The notes: generated by a model from the sequence alone, not told the origin. A stretch of 64,000 nt of DNA from Planctomycetota bacterium (GCA_020638635.1 JACKIE010000016.1:6039-70038); one strand, 5' to 3'; positions 52,567-63,103 are shown, counted from the stretch's first letter. Numbers and translations: made by a program.

Positions 52567-53832
52567 ATGTCCGCCCTGCGCTTCGCATCCACCTTTCTGC
52601 TCGGCCTGCTGCTGGCCAACTCCCTGCTTGCCTGCCGCCACGAGGGCAGCAAGTCCAACGTGCTGGGCGAAGCGTGCCCCGAGATGCTGCTTGAAGAAAA
52701 GTGGGTGCAGGGCGAGCCCATCACGCCCGAGCGCATGAAGGGCAAGGTGCTGCTGTTTCTGTTTTATCAGCGCGAATGCGAAGGCTGCGAACGCCAGGCC
52801 ATGCCGCGCATCCAGAAGTTGCACGAGAAATACATCGACCACGCCTGCGCCCTGGTGTTCGTGGTCAACACCGCCTTCGACAAAGACCTCTACCCGTACC
52901 TCGCCGACATCGAGGAAACCCGCAAGCACCTGGTGCGCATGGACTGGACCATGCCCGTTGCGCGCGACCTCGATGAACAGTCCAACGAACTGTTCACCAT
53001 CGACAAGCAGTCCGGCACCCCGCAGGCCGTGGTGGTCAACGAGCACGGCCAGGTCTGCGCCCACGACTGGTACAGCGAAGAGAAAGAGATGGACGCCGTG
53101 GACGCGGTGTTCGAGCGCCTCGCGGCCGGTTTGAACTGCCACTGCGTGCGCATGCCGCGCAAGGTGGGGCAGAACTGCCAGCGCGCGTGGGACGCCATCG
53201 AAGCGGGCGATTACAAGAGTGCTTTTGACCACGCCGACATCATCGCCCGCAGCTACGGCTACGACGAAGCCGACAAGGCCGACGCCGACTACCTGAAGAC
53301 CTGGATCGAGGAGCAGGCCAAGGGTCAGATCGACCGGCTTGACCAGCAGTTCAAGACCGACCCGGAAGCCGCCGTGGAAGGCGTGGACGAAGTGGTGAAG
53401 CGCTTCGAGGGCGTGACCGGCGTGAAGGATTTCGCGAAGCGCGCCGAGGGCTGGCGCGATTCGCCGGTCCTGGCGGACTTCCGCAAGCACCGCAAAGAGC
53501 TGGAAAAAGTGGAGGCCGACATCAGCGCGGGCGAGATCAACGACGAGCGCCGCCGCGTGCTGGTGGAGCGCCTGAAGGACATCTCCGACCGCGCCGGCGA
53601 AACCGTGGTGGGCAGCAACGCCCGCAAGCAGCTCGAGAAACTGACCGGCAGCAACCGCGAGCAAGCCGCCACGGACCAGCAGCAGGCAAAGGCCGCGGAC
53701 CCCGCCAACGGCACCGACCGCCCCAACAAGGTCAGCGGCAGCCGCATCAACCAACCCGGCAGCGACCGAAGCAACCCCGGCAGCGATTCCAGCCAACCCA
53801 ATCGAAACCGAAAAGTCCGCAGCAGGCGCTAA
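52567..53832 (+). CDS. thioredoxin-fold lipoprotein with CxxC (Cys counterpart of the selenoprotein)
   Basis: A 421-residue lipoprotein: signal with lipobox LLAC (Cys ~22), thioredoxin-like domain (MKGKVLLFLFYQRECEGCERQAMPRIQ), SGTPQAVVVNEHGQV cis-Pro region, then a long charged helical region and a Ser/Asn/Arg-rich C-terminal tail. The redox motif keeps both Cys (CEGC). CTGGAG precedes the ATG at 52567. It follows the Sec-containing TlpA-like gene after a terminator; similar domain order suggests common ancestry, though with limited identity. Confidence 0.75.
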   Translation: MSALRFASTFLLGLLLANSLLACRHEGSKSNVLGEACPEMLLEEKWVQGEPITPERMKGKVLLFLFYQRECEGCERQAMPRIQKLHEKYIDHACALVFVVNTAFDKDLYPYLADIEETRKHLVRMDWTMPVARDLDEQSNELFTIDKQSGTPQAVVVNEHGQVCAHDWYSEEKEMDAVDAVFERLAAGLNCHCVRMPRKVGQNCQRAWDAIEAGDYKSAFDHADIIARSYGYDEADKADADYLKTWIEEQAKGQIDRLDQQFKTDPEAAVEGVDEVVKRFEGVTGVKDFAKRAEGWRDSPVLADFRKHRKELEKVEADISAGEINDERRRVLVERLKDISDRAGETVVGSNARKQLEKLTGSNREQAATDQQQAKAADPANGTDRPNKVSGSRINQPGSDRSNPGSDSSQPNRNRKVRSRR

Positions 53833-53919
53833 GGTGGGCTGCGGGAAGTAGCGTTGCGTTCCTCGTACTCGCGCGGTGCGGCATGCAAGCACACCGCCGG
53901 GGAAGCCTCGTCGCGGTGA

Positions 53920-56900
53920 CTACTCCGCTTCCAGTACCAGGACTTGGCCTGAGCCTTTGGCGGAGTCCACCTCGACTATGGCCTCCTTGTAGCCTTTGAA
54001 CTTGAGGCGCACGCGCGCCGCGTTCACGTCGAGACCGGTAATCCACAGGACAGGCTGGCCGAACTCGCCGGCATCAAAGTAGAACAGGTCGAAGTTCTTC
54101 TCGCTGCCGGGCAAGGCCCCGCCGGCGGCGTCCTCAACCTTCAGCGTGAAGTCCTGGGCCAGCACGGCCGCCACGTGTTTGCCTTCAATTCCGAGGCGCA
54201 GCTTGGTTGCGGGCGCGAGGTCCGCATTGAGCCGCGTGGTTTCATTCTTCTTGATCGTGACCTCACCCTGCCACGGCTGGCAGCCGGTACACTCGATGCG
54301 CAGGGTGTACGTGCCGGCAGGAACGCCGCCCAGTTGCATCCCGCCCGGTTGGCCCACAGCTGACGGCGGATAGCCGATCAGCACTTCCTTGCCGGCTTTA
54401 TCCAGCAGTGTGGTCCTTACGGTCTTGTTCAATTCCTGCGGCAACGTCCCGGCTTGCAGTTCCCGTATCTCCAGGTCCACGGCGCCCTGGTTCTCGTCGA
54501 TCGTCACCTTGGCCTTGGCGTTGCCGCTGACGGAGACGGCCGCCGATCCGTACAGGATGGCGCCGTCGGCGCTTCTGGCGCTGACCACGACGTGGTAGTC
54601 GCCATCCGGCACGCCCTTGACGGTGTACTTGCCGCGCTTGCCTTCGCTTGCACCGGCATAGAAGCGCGGCTCCGATACCCGCTGCGCCACGCTGGACACG
54701 TATACCGACACGCCGTCCTCGGGCGCGCCCTTGGGCAGCTTCACGGTAACTTCAACGGTGTTCAGCTTGGGTTTCACCTTGATGGTCTGCTCTGCTTTCG
54801 GCTCGACGTGCAGTTCGGTGAGGAAGCTGCAGGTCTGCCCCGTATCGTCCCGCAGCATCAGGCTCAACCAGTAGTGGCCGGGGCGCAGCATGGCGAACTC
54901 GACCTTGTTGCCGTCCTGTGTGCCGACCGCCGTTCCGCCCGCCTTGCGGGATCTGGCAAGCCGGGCGGTCAGGCCGGAGCCCTGGATGGTCCAGCCCTTG
55001 TCCAGTGCCACGTCAAGGGTCAGCCAGGTGCGTTCGCGGCCGCCGACGTCGATGCTGAGCTTGATGACAGAACCGTACGAGACGCTGAAGCTGCGCTCTG
55101 AGAGCATGCCTGCGCGCTGCTGTTTTTCGTACTGGTTTGGGGCGGCGTCGATCCACTCTTTTTCACGCTTGAGCAGCACCATGACCTGGGTGGGTTTCTT
55201 CAATTCAAACACGCACTTGCCGGAGGAATCGCTGGACGCCTCGACCACTTCCTCTGCGTTCCTGTTCATGAAGTCGGTCACGATCAACAGCAGCTTTTCG
55301 CCGGACGCGGGATTGCCGCCCTTGGTTACGTCAACCTCAATGCGCGGCGGTTCCGGCTTCAGGTGCAGTTTCAGGTGCTCGCCGGCCTTGATCTCGAATT
55401 CCCTCTGCACCAGGCCCATGTCGGAGCGCGCCCGCAGGAAATACTTGCCGGGCAGCAGGGGCCCCGGCTTCCAGACCTCTCCGTCCCCGTTGTCGTACAT
55501 CATGCCCAGCTCATCGAGGGTGCCGCGGCGGGAACGATCCCCGCCATCGCGCAGCCAGGTCTCGGCGGGGGTGCCGATTGCGGCGACCGCGCCGGACCGG
55601 ATGTCCTGCGCCTTGCCCTCAAGGTCCAGCATGCTCAACTCGAAGCTTCCGCCCTGGCTCAGGGTCAGCTTCAGGTTGCCTTCCATGGGCAGGTCCACAA
55701 TCTTCCAGACCGGCGCCCAACCGGTGGCGTTGGCCCGAATGAACCAGCGGCCCTCAAACAGCGGGCTGAGGTATCCCTCGTTGCGATGCGTCGTGGTGGA
55801 AGTTCCGTGGGCGTCGTTGTTGTATCTGGGCGCGCCTTCCGGGGCGACGCCCTCAAGCAGGAAGCCGCTCAGCGTGACACGTTCGGGCAACTGCCCCTGG
55901 TCGGCCTCCATCACGACCTTCAGGTTGATGACGGGATCGACTTCGAGGGTCCCCAGGTCATTCACGCCGGCCTTCAGCATGGTGTGTGGCAGTGCCGTGC
56001 CCCAGTAGGCGCCGGTGACAATCTTCAGGTCATAGGCGCCTTCCGGGATGCCGGACTTCTCGAACACGCCGTCCGGGGCCGGCTCGCTCAGGTTTAGTGT
56101 GCCCTGCGTTGGCTTCAGCTCGATGTACACCGACACCGGCCCTTTCTTCACCGAGTCAACGACACGCAACTTGACGGTGCAGCCGGCCACCACCATCAGG
56201 TTGCCAAGGTCATTGTCGCCGTGCTGCAGCTGGATGCCCGACCACACCTTGGAGTTGACGGCGAACGCCAGCGTGCTGTCTTCCAGCGTAAGCTCAATGA
56301 CGCCGACCGGTACTTTCGGATCCTTGAGTTCGAAGCTGCCCTTGGCGTCGGTGGTGATTTTCCACACCGGGACTTCCTGGCCCTTGGGCACATACAGCAG
56401 CTTGGGGCGAAGCAGCAGCGTTGTGTTCGCCAGCGGCTTCATGTTCGACAAGCTCATCAGGCGGCCGGTGACACGGGCGATCTTGTGCAGGTAGACGTTG
56501 CGCGCGATGTTTTCTTTATCGACGTAAAGGAACCAGGAATCCTGGATGTCGGCGTAGCCCTCGGCGGCGCTTTCGACCTTCACGATCACGTAGTCGTACC
56601 AGCTTGGCGGGTTCTGCCCGTCGTTCACTTTCGGCAGCTTCTTGCCTTCCGGCACCTGGATCTTGATCTGGAAGCTGAACTCGCCCTTGGCGTCCGACTT
56701 CCCGCCGCCGGTGACGGTGACGGCCGGATACTCCTGGTTGTTCTTTGCGGCCATGCGGTCGAGTTCCTTCTGGGTCTTGCAGCCCCACAGAGGATCAGCC
56801 GAGGCTTTCAACTCGACGTTCGGGGCGGCGTCCTGGGAACGGCCGTTGTTGGCCAGGACCTTTCCCTTGACCTCGACGGTGAACTCGGCGCTGAAGCAGG

Positions 56901-56946
56901 GTGCGGCTGTCAGCAGCAACAGCAATGCGGCGAAGAAGGTTTTCAT
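53920..56946 (-). CDS. ~1000-residue secreted carboxypeptidase-regulatory-like protein, paralogue 3
   Basis: A 1008-residue exported protein: signal peptide (~1-20) and repeated beta-sandwich (CarboxypepD_reg/CnaB-like) units with GVPDGDYHVVVSARS, GVPAGTYTLRIECTG and similar turns. The N-terminal block ASADPLWGC... followed by VTVTGGGKSDAKGEFSFQI is shared with the two upstream genes. AGGAG is upstream of the ATG at 56946, overlapping the operon junction: the previous stop is at 56957. Function unknown; a surface adhesin, matrix or polysaccharide-binding role is possible. Confidence 0.75.
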   Translation of the reverse strand: MKTFFAALLLLLTAAPCFSAEFTVEVKGKVLANNGRSQDAAPNVELKASADPLWGCKTQKELDRMAAKNNQEYPAVTVTGGGKSDAKGEFSFQIKIQVPEGKKLPKVNDGQNPPSWYDYVIVKVESAAEGYADIQDSWFLYVDKENIARNVYLHKIARVTGRLMSLSNMKPLANTTLLLRPKLLYVPKGQEVPVWKITTDAKGSFELKDPKVPVGVIELTLEDSTLAFAVNSKVWSGIQLQHGDNDLGNLMVVAGCTVKLRVVDSVKKGPVSVYIELKPTQGTLNLSEPAPDGVFEKSGIPEGAYDLKIVTGAYWGTALPHTMLKAGVNDLGTLEVDPVINLKVVMEADQGQLPERVTLSGFLLEGVAPEGAPRYNNDAHGTSTTTHRNEGYLSPLFEGRWFIRANATGWAPVWKIVDLPMEGNLKLTLSQGGSFELSMLDLEGKAQDIRSGAVAAIGTPAETWLRDGGDRSRRGTLDELGMMYDNGDGEVWKPGPLLPGKYFLRARSDMGLVQREFEIKAGEHLKLHLKPEPPRIEVDVTKGGNPASGEKLLLIVTDFMNRNAEEVVEASSDSSGKCVFELKKPTQVMVLLKREKEWIDAAPNQYEKQQRAGMLSERSFSVSYGSVIKLSIDVGGRERTWLTLDVALDKGWTIQGSGLTARLARSRKAGGTAVGTQDGNKVEFAMLRPGHYWLSLMLRDDTGQTCSFLTELHVEPKAEQTIKVKPKLNTVEVTVKLPKGAPEDGVSVYVSSVAQRVSEPRFYAGASEGKRGKYTVKGVPDGDYHVVVSARSADGAILYGSAAVSVSGNAKAKVTIDENQGAVDLEIRELQAGTLPQELNKTVRTTLLDKAGKEVLIGYPPSAVGQPGGMQLGGVPAGTYTLRIECTGCQPWQGEVTIKKNETTRLNADLAPATKLRLGIEGKHVAAVLAQDFTLKVEDAAGGALPGSEKNFDLFYFDAGEFGQPVLWITGLDVNAARVRLKFKGYKEAIVEVDSAKGSGQVLVLEAE

Positions 56947-56956
56947 CGGACTGCTC

Positions 56957-59900
56957 CTATTCCCGAACCAGGGTCGCCTTGGTCTCGTATTGTTTGTCGG
57001 GTTGCGGTTTGACTTCGATTTCCAGGTTTTTGTAGCCCTCGGCCACGACACGGATGGTCGCGCAGTTGGCGGGCACGTGCTGGAACCGCATAACACTGCG
57101 CTCGTTCCAGTTCACGACCTCGAAGGTTCTGCGCACGTCGATCTCGCCCAGCGCAATGGCTGCGCCGGCGGCATCGAGGAACTGGATGTCGGTCGTGCTG
57201 TCCTCAAGCCCGTCGGCGTTGGCGCCTTCCAGCTGCACGCTGACCGAGCACATCTTCTTGAGTGTCACGTTCAGGCTGGTGGTACGCAGGGTGTCAATCT
57301 CGACGTTCTGCTGGATGTAGGGCTCGAAGCCGATGGCGGTGATGCGCAGTGTGTACGTGCCCTTGGCCACCGCCGAAAGCGTCACGTTGGAGGCCTGACG
57401 GTAGAGCGTGGTGGGCCTTCCCATCACGGCCGGCGTGTCGCCGTCCATGAGTTCGATCCGGACGGACTTCTCTTGAGCGAAGTTGAAATCCTCGAACTTG
57501 ATGTGGAGTTCGCCAACGCGCTCGTCGAACTTGAGCGATACCTTCTTGGTGCCCTTCAACTCGATTATTTCGGAGGTGACGTAGACGAAGCTGTCGCGAC
57601 TCTTGGCTGCCCAGGCCACCACGCGATAGGGACCCTCGGGTACGTTTGCGAAGGTGATCGAGCCCTTGGCATCAGCGGATCCGCCAAACCCGGGACGTTC
57701 CCAACTGGCCCAAGCCATATCGTGGGGTTGTTCCAGGTACACCGTCACTTCTTCGTTCTTGAAGCCCTTGGGAGCCTTGACCTTGACTTCCAGCTTGCCC
57801 AGCGCGACATCGAACTCGAACTGTTGCTCAAGCAGCTGCGTGATCTCAAGCAGTCGCAGGAAACGGCACTCGCGCCGGCCGTCGGCGGTGACTGCCGCGC
57901 TAAGCTCATAGGCGCTGCGCTTGGGCAACAGACCGAACTGGTAGAGGTTGCCGCTGGCGACGGGGGAAATCCCCAACAGGCCCATGTGGTCGTGGAGATT
58001 CACGAGTTTGACATCGCTGATGGTGGCGCCCTTGGCCGCCTTCAGCTTGACGCTGACCCACACATAGCGGGATTGGTGGGTGTCAACCTCGACCTCGACG
58101 CGGTCGCCGTATCCAACCTTGACCTGGATCGCCACGCCTCTCGGCAGTGAGCGCGAGCTGCCGGCCCGGCCATTGCTGCCAGAGTTGATCCAGTCGTACT
58201 GGCGGCTGGTCAGCAACTCGCAGTTGCCCGCCGGCACGTCATTGAAGACGACGACACCCTGGGCGTCCGTTTTCCCGTTGAGGGTCCTGGGTGCCTCCCC
58301 GCCGTTCCAGCCTCGTGCCGGCACCAGGTACATCATCTCCTGCGCCAGCGGTTTGCCCTGGTTCGCGACGCGTGCGGTCAACTTCGCGCTGGAGTTCGTC
58401 AACACCAGCTGGGTGACCTCTCCCTTTTTGATCTCCACATTGTCGGCGCGCAGCGATTGCTGATCATCAATGTAACCGAAGACTGTGTAGGTGCCGGGCG
58501 GCAATGCGTCGAATCCGTTGACGGCCATGAAGTGGCGGTCGTCTTTCACAAACACCCCGGTGCTGTCCACCGTGCGGATCATCTCCAGTACTTCTGTTCC
58601 GGAGCGGCCGTTCAGTTCTTTCAGCGCGGGCGCGTTGGCGGAAATCGCGATCAGGGCGCGGAGTCTGCCCCACCCGAACACATTTGTGTCGAGGGACGCC
58701 TGCAACTGGCCGCCTTGTTCCAGCTTCACGAAGATGGGCTCAGCGGCAGGCACGTCAATCTCGACGCTGCCTGGCGAGAAACCCAGCGCGGTGACAGTCA
58801 CACGCCAGCGCCCGCGCGCCAGGGGCTGGACCTTGTTCTGCTCGGGCGAACAGCTGGCGGTTACGGTCCATTGCTCTGGGTTTCCTCCATGCGAAGGGTA
58901 CCTGGCGGGTTTGAAGCCGCTCAGGTGCATGGCCTCTACCTGGTACTGCTGAACTCCGGCCCCCTGATCAGAGACGGCAAACACCTCGATCGTGTGGTGA
59001 GGTTCGATCTTCACCTTGCCCAGTTCCGCCACCTTGCCTGCTTCGACAATCACCGGTTCGATTGCTACCGGCCAGAGCTTCGAATCGTGGACTGGCGTCA
59101 TGTTGAGCTTGTGCGATCCCGCGGGAACTCCCTTAACCGTGAACTCGCCGGCGACGTACCCCAAAGGCGCGGTGAATTTCGAGTTCGGGTCAGCGCTGAA
59201 GACGTAGCAATCTACGGATACATCCGCGCCGGTGTCCGCATGGACCGGGTGGACGCGGATGGCTCCACCGGGGACCACTTCCAGTGTGCCGCCGTCGTTG
59301 GCACCGTCGCGCAACTGCATGTTGTTCCATGCGACGCAGTCGGGTGCGAAGGCCAGGTCGTCCTCCAGCATGCGCAGCTTCATGTACTGGACGGGGCACT
59401 GCTCGTCGTTGAGTGTCAGCATGCCCTGTGCGTCGGTCATCACTTCCTGCAGGTCGGCCGCTGAACGAATGCCCGAAAAGTCCCGCTTACCATCCACAAG
59501 CACCTTGGCGTTGGCGACGGGCTTGCGGTCGGCCTTGTGAACGAGTTGAGCCTTGAAGCTGGAGATGCGACGAAGCGCCATCCTCCACTTGTTGTCATCG
59601 TCAGAACCTACTTCAGTGACGGTCGTGCTGGGCCTGTACGTGCGATAGCCATCCTTGCTGAGAGTAAGCTTCACCATCACGTAGTCCGACTTGATCCACT
59701 GGTTCCCCTGGCGGACGGTTTGCTGTGGAAGTCTGCCTTCGCCGGAGAGCTTGACGGTCACGTTCAACCGGACATCGCCTGTCTGGTCCGTGGTGAACTC
59801 GCCACTGGCTTCCACTTTCGGAAACGGGCCGTAGTCCTTGTTGTACTTTTCAAACTCCTCCTGGCTGGCACGTCCCCACAACGGGTCGGCTTCGGCTGCG

Positions 59901-60028
59901 ACTTTCACGCCTTCGAGAGGTTTGCCGTCAGTTCCCGTGACAGTTAACTTCACCGTACCGACAAAGTCGGCACTCAAGGCGCCGGCGCAGATCACGGACA
60001 GAAGCGTGAACATCAGTCTTGTTGGCAT
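56957..60028 (-). CDS. ~1000-residue secreted carboxypeptidase-regulatory-like protein, paralogue 2
   Basis: A 1023-residue exported protein with a signal peptide (~1-19), the shared AEADPLWG block followed by FTTDQTGDVRLNVTVKL, and many CnaB-like units (VKGVPAGSHKLNMTPVHD, DVPAGNCELLTSR, NVPEGPYRVVAWAA). The partner of paralogue 1 upstream (24-base gap) and 3 downstream (10-base gap). Conserved order of units suggests serial duplication of one gene. Confidence 0.75.
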   Translation of the reverse strand: MPTRLMFTLLSVICAGALSADFVGTVKLTVTGTDGKPLEGVKVAAEADPLWGRASQEEFEKYNKDYGPFPKVEASGEFTTDQTGDVRLNVTVKLSGEGRLPQQTVRQGNQWIKSDYVMVKLTLSKDGYRTYRPSTTVTEVGSDDDNKWRMALRRISSFKAQLVHKADRKPVANAKVLVDGKRDFSGIRSAADLQEVMTDAQGMLTLNDEQCPVQYMKLRMLEDDLAFAPDCVAWNNMQLRDGANDGGTLEVVPGGAIRVHPVHADTGADVSVDCYVFSADPNSKFTAPLGYVAGEFTVKGVPAGSHKLNMTPVHDSKLWPVAIEPVIVEAGKVAELGKVKIEPHHTIEVFAVSDQGAGVQQYQVEAMHLSGFKPARYPSHGGNPEQWTVTASCSPEQNKVQPLARGRWRVTVTALGFSPGSVEIDVPAAEPIFVKLEQGGQLQASLDTNVFGWGRLRALIAISANAPALKELNGRSGTEVLEMIRTVDSTGVFVKDDRHFMAVNGFDALPPGTYTVFGYIDDQQSLRADNVEIKKGEVTQLVLTNSSAKLTARVANQGKPLAQEMMYLVPARGWNGGEAPRTLNGKTDAQGVVVFNDVPAGNCELLTSRQYDWINSGSNGRAGSSRSLPRGVAIQVKVGYGDRVEVEVDTHQSRYVWVSVKLKAAKGATISDVKLVNLHDHMGLLGISPVASGNLYQFGLLPKRSAYELSAAVTADGRRECRFLRLLEITQLLEQQFEFDVALGKLEVKVKAPKGFKNEEVTVYLEQPHDMAWASWERPGFGGSADAKGSITFANVPEGPYRVVAWAAKSRDSFVYVTSEIIELKGTKKVSLKFDERVGELHIKFEDFNFAQEKSVRIELMDGDTPAVMGRPTTLYRQASNVTLSAVAKGTYTLRITAIGFEPYIQQNVEIDTLRTTSLNVTLKKMCSVSVQLEGANADGLEDSTTDIQFLDAAGAAIALGEIDVRRTFEVVNWNERSVMRFQHVPANCATIRVVAEGYKNLEIEVKPQPDKQYETKATLVRE

Positions 60029-60052
60029 GGCTTCCTTTCCGCTCCACGGGCG

Positions 60053-63000
60053 CTACTTCTTCGTGCCCTTGGCGTCCTTGGTGATGATCTCCCCCGCCTT
60101 GACGTCCACCTTCACCACGATGTCTTTGTAGCCCTCGATCTTGATGCGCACTTGTTTCACCGCCGGCGTCATGTTGCTGAACTCCATTTTCGCGCCGTTG
60201 CCATTGCGGTCGCCCATGATCGCGACCGTGCTGCTGCCGGCCGGCAGCCACAGTTTCAGGGGATTGCCCTTGGCGTCCTCATAGGACCAGTTGATTTCCG
60301 TCTCCATGTCGAACGGCAGGTTGTTGATGTTCAAGACCAGGGCGCCGGCCTGCTGAGGCGTGGCTTTCACGGACGTGGTCTTGCCTTGCTCGATCTTCAC
60401 ATCCTTGATTTCGCAAGCCTGGAAGCCCGGCGCCGCGATCACCACTGTGAAGGTGCCGACCGGCAGGCCGGGAATGCTGAAATTGAATCCGCGCACTTCC
60501 TCCAGCAGCGTCGGGTCGCCCGGCTGGATTGCCTCGCCCTTGGCGTCCAGCAGGTACACGGCCGGCCAGCTGCTCATGCCGAGGGTGGACCGCAGCGGCT
60601 GGCCCTCGATCTGGACTGACAACGTGCCCACCTGGTCGGTCACGGGCACGGTCAGCGTGGTGTTGCCTTTCACCGTGACCGCTTTCATCAAGGCGTTCTG
60701 GAGCACGCCGTCATCGTCGTAGACGCGCACGTACAACTGGTAGTCGGCGGGACTCAGGCACTGGAAGGAGATGCTGCCGTCGGCGTCCGGCGTGAGCAGA
60801 TCAGGCTCATCGTCCGGCCAGGACCTGCGCACTTCCGCGTACCGCAGGTAGACCCCGATATTGTCGATCTTGACGCCTGCGGCGACCTTGAACGTAACGT
60901 CCAGGCGGAACAGCTCGATCTTCAGCTTGATGGATTGCTCCGGCTTCTTGTCCACCGTGATGTCGGCCGCGAAGTACCCGCTGGAAGCCCCGGCCTGCAC
61001 CAGCGCACCCATCCTGTACTTGCCCTGGGGCATGCACGCGACGCAGAAATCCTCACCGAGCTTTGCCGCCTGGAAACTCCGGCGTGAACTGAAACGCCCG
61101 TCACCCAGCGGAGAAAGGTCCACCCGCTGGACCGTCTGGCCTTCCTGCGGCGTGAGGCGCAGGCGCACGAACACCTGCTCGGGGTTGGCGATCTCGAAGC
61201 CGATTTCGCTGTCGCGCGCCACCTGCAACTGCACGCGCCTGCCCGCAAAGATGGTGTCGTTCAAAGCGCGCCATGGCTCGTTGGGATCGTGGGCGTCCAC
61301 CCATTCGCTCTCCGCCTCGGTCAGAAGCCAGCCGGAGGCCGCGACCGTGAAATCGTGGATGGCAGCGCCGGCTTTGTCCGTGGTCAGGCTGATGGGCTGC
61401 TGGTCACGGCCGTCGAGCCTGAGGATGAAGCTGTACTTCGCCTTGGGCTTGCCGTCTTCAGTGACTTTCACGGTCAGCGTGCCGGGCTTGGGCGACAGGG
61501 TGACCTTCACGGTTTCGCCGGTCTTGAGCGTGACATCGTCGGCCCGCAACACCATCTTCCAGCCGCCTTCCGCGAGCAGCAGGTAGGTTCCGGCGGCCAG
61601 GTTCTCGAACTTGTTGCCGTTAGACATGCGATATGCGCCTTCGGGCAGAACCGCCTCCCAGCCGGTGAACTTCCCGAGACCCTCGTCGTCGAGGTCCGCC
61701 ATCTGTTTGTGCGCAGTGCTGCCGTGTCGCAGCGCGAACGCCCAGCGGGGGCGGGCCGCGCGGCCGCCGGCATCGAGCGCCGTGAACTCGATGGTGCCGG
61801 CTTTCTCCATGGTGACGGAAAGCGGCTCGTTTCTCGGCAGCGTCACGGTTGTCATGTAGTGCGCGTGATTCGGGGCGCTGATGGTGACCTGCCATTCGCC
61901 GCTGAACAGTCCGTTGATTTTCGACTCCTTTGAGCTGAGCTGGCCGCCCGCGCGGATCGGCTCACCTTCGCGGAAGGGTCGCCGCGCGGGTGGCACGGCA
62001 TCTCCCACGTACACCATCTGTACGTTGAAGCGGTCCAGTGCGCCGTCCTGGTTCCGCACCGCGAATTCGAGCGTGCGATGGGGTTCGCACTGGATAGCGC
62101 CAAGTTCGACCGTGGTGCCTGCCTTCAACTCAATGGGTGCGACTTCCGGCGCCCAGTGCCCCTCCAGCCGCAGGTGCAGCTGGTACTGACCCGCCGGCAC
62201 ACCTTCTATGTCGGCTGCACCCGTTGCGTCTGAAACAAACCCGGCCTGGAAGCGGTTGCTTTTGTCCGTGGATTGGAGTTGCCCGTAATAGATCCCGACG
62301 CTTTTGCTGTTCTCTGAGTCAACTGCGTTGAACTTGACGCGCCCCCCGGGCACCACGGCCAGGATGCCCAGGTCCAGCACGCCGGGTCTCAGGGTGATGC
62401 TCTGCCAGGCTTTGCTGCCAGGCTCAAAGGCGTACTCGTTTCCCGCGACCTGAAGTGTGACCGAGTTCTTGGGCAGGTTTTCATCGGAGATTTCAAAGAA
62501 GCCGTCCTTGCCGGTGCTGAATTCGTAGCGGATGTCATCGACCAGCCCGGTTTGGTTGTAGCTGCGGTAAACCAGCAGCAGCTTCAGGTCGGGCAGGAAC
62601 TTGCGCCCTTCCGCGAGCACCACGCCGCCCTTCAGCACTGTGGCTTCGGTCAGCGAGAAGTCGGCCGTGCTTTCGAAGCCCTCGTTCGCGCGGCCTTTCT
62701 GGGTGCCGGTGCTGAAGCCCTTGGCCGTGGCTTTGAAAATCACGGGCACGGAGATGTACTCGACATCCTGCCCTTCCTTGTTGCGGTAGGTGCGTTTGGG
62801 GATGGTGCCCTTGTCATCCCAGCTGACCGTGACGTTGAACAGAAACCTGCCCTTGGAGTTGGTCAGCCCGCTGCCGGTGACCGTAACGGTCGGGAGCGCG
62901 CCGTGCAGCTTCTCAAAGGCCTTGAACGCCTCTTCGTTATCGCAACCCCAAAGCGGGTCGGCCTGCACAGACGCAACCGCGCCTTCAAGGCCCACGTAGC

Positions 63001-63103
63001 GGGCGCTGCGGATGTAGCCGGTCGCGGTCGTTTTGAACTCGCCGGCCGCCAGCGGAAGTGCAAGACCGAGAAGAACCGCCAGCAGCGCGATGGACGATTT
63101 CAT
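60053..63103 (-). CDS. ~1000-residue secreted carboxypeptidase-regulatory-like protein, paralogue 1
   Basis: A 1016-residue exported protein: signal peptide (~1-20), QADPLWGCDNEEAF block with VTVTGSGLTNSKGRFLFNV, then ten or so beta-sandwich repeats (IEGVPAGQYQLHLRLEGHW, GLPVGTFTVVIAAPG) and a final NLPFDMETEINWSYEDAKG segment. First gene of the three-gene operon; its promoter should lie in 63104-63199, where no gene is seen. Confidence 0.75.
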   Translation of the reverse strand: MKSSIALLAVLLGLALPLAAGEFKTTATGYIRSARYVGLEGAVASVQADPLWGCDNEEAFKAFEKLHGALPTVTVTGSGLTNSKGRFLFNVTVSWDDKGTIPKRTYRNKEGQDVEYISVPVIFKATAKGFSTGTQKGRANEGFESTADFSLTEATVLKGGVVLAEGRKFLPDLKLLLVYRSYNQTGLVDDIRYEFSTGKDGFFEISDENLPKNSVTLQVAGNEYAFEPGSKAWQSITLRPGVLDLGILAVVPGGRVKFNAVDSENSKSVGIYYGQLQSTDKSNRFQAGFVSDATGAADIEGVPAGQYQLHLRLEGHWAPEVAPIELKAGTTVELGAIQCEPHRTLEFAVRNQDGALDRFNVQMVYVGDAVPPARRPFREGEPIRAGGQLSSKESKINGLFSGEWQVTISAPNHAHYMTTVTLPRNEPLSVTMEKAGTIEFTALDAGGRAARPRWAFALRHGSTAHKQMADLDDEGLGKFTGWEAVLPEGAYRMSNGNKFENLAAGTYLLLAEGGWKMVLRADDVTLKTGETVKVTLSPKPGTLTVKVTEDGKPKAKYSFILRLDGRDQQPISLTTDKAGAAIHDFTVAASGWLLTEAESEWVDAHDPNEPWRALNDTIFAGRRVQLQVARDSEIGFEIANPEQVFVRLRLTPQEGQTVQRVDLSPLGDGRFSSRRSFQAAKLGEDFCVACMPQGKYRMGALVQAGASSGYFAADITVDKKPEQSIKLKIELFRLDVTFKVAAGVKIDNIGVYLRYAEVRRSWPDDEPDLLTPDADGSISFQCLSPADYQLYVRVYDDDGVLQNALMKAVTVKGNTTLTVPVTDQVGTLSVQIEGQPLRSTLGMSSWPAVYLLDAKGEAIQPGDPTLLEEVRGFNFSIPGLPVGTFTVVIAAPGFQACEIKDVKIEQGKTTSVKATPQQAGALVLNINNLPFDMETEINWSYEDAKGNPLKLWLPAGSSTVAIMGDRNGNGAKMEFSNMTPAVKQVRIKIEGYKDIVVKVDVKAGEIITKDAKGTKK

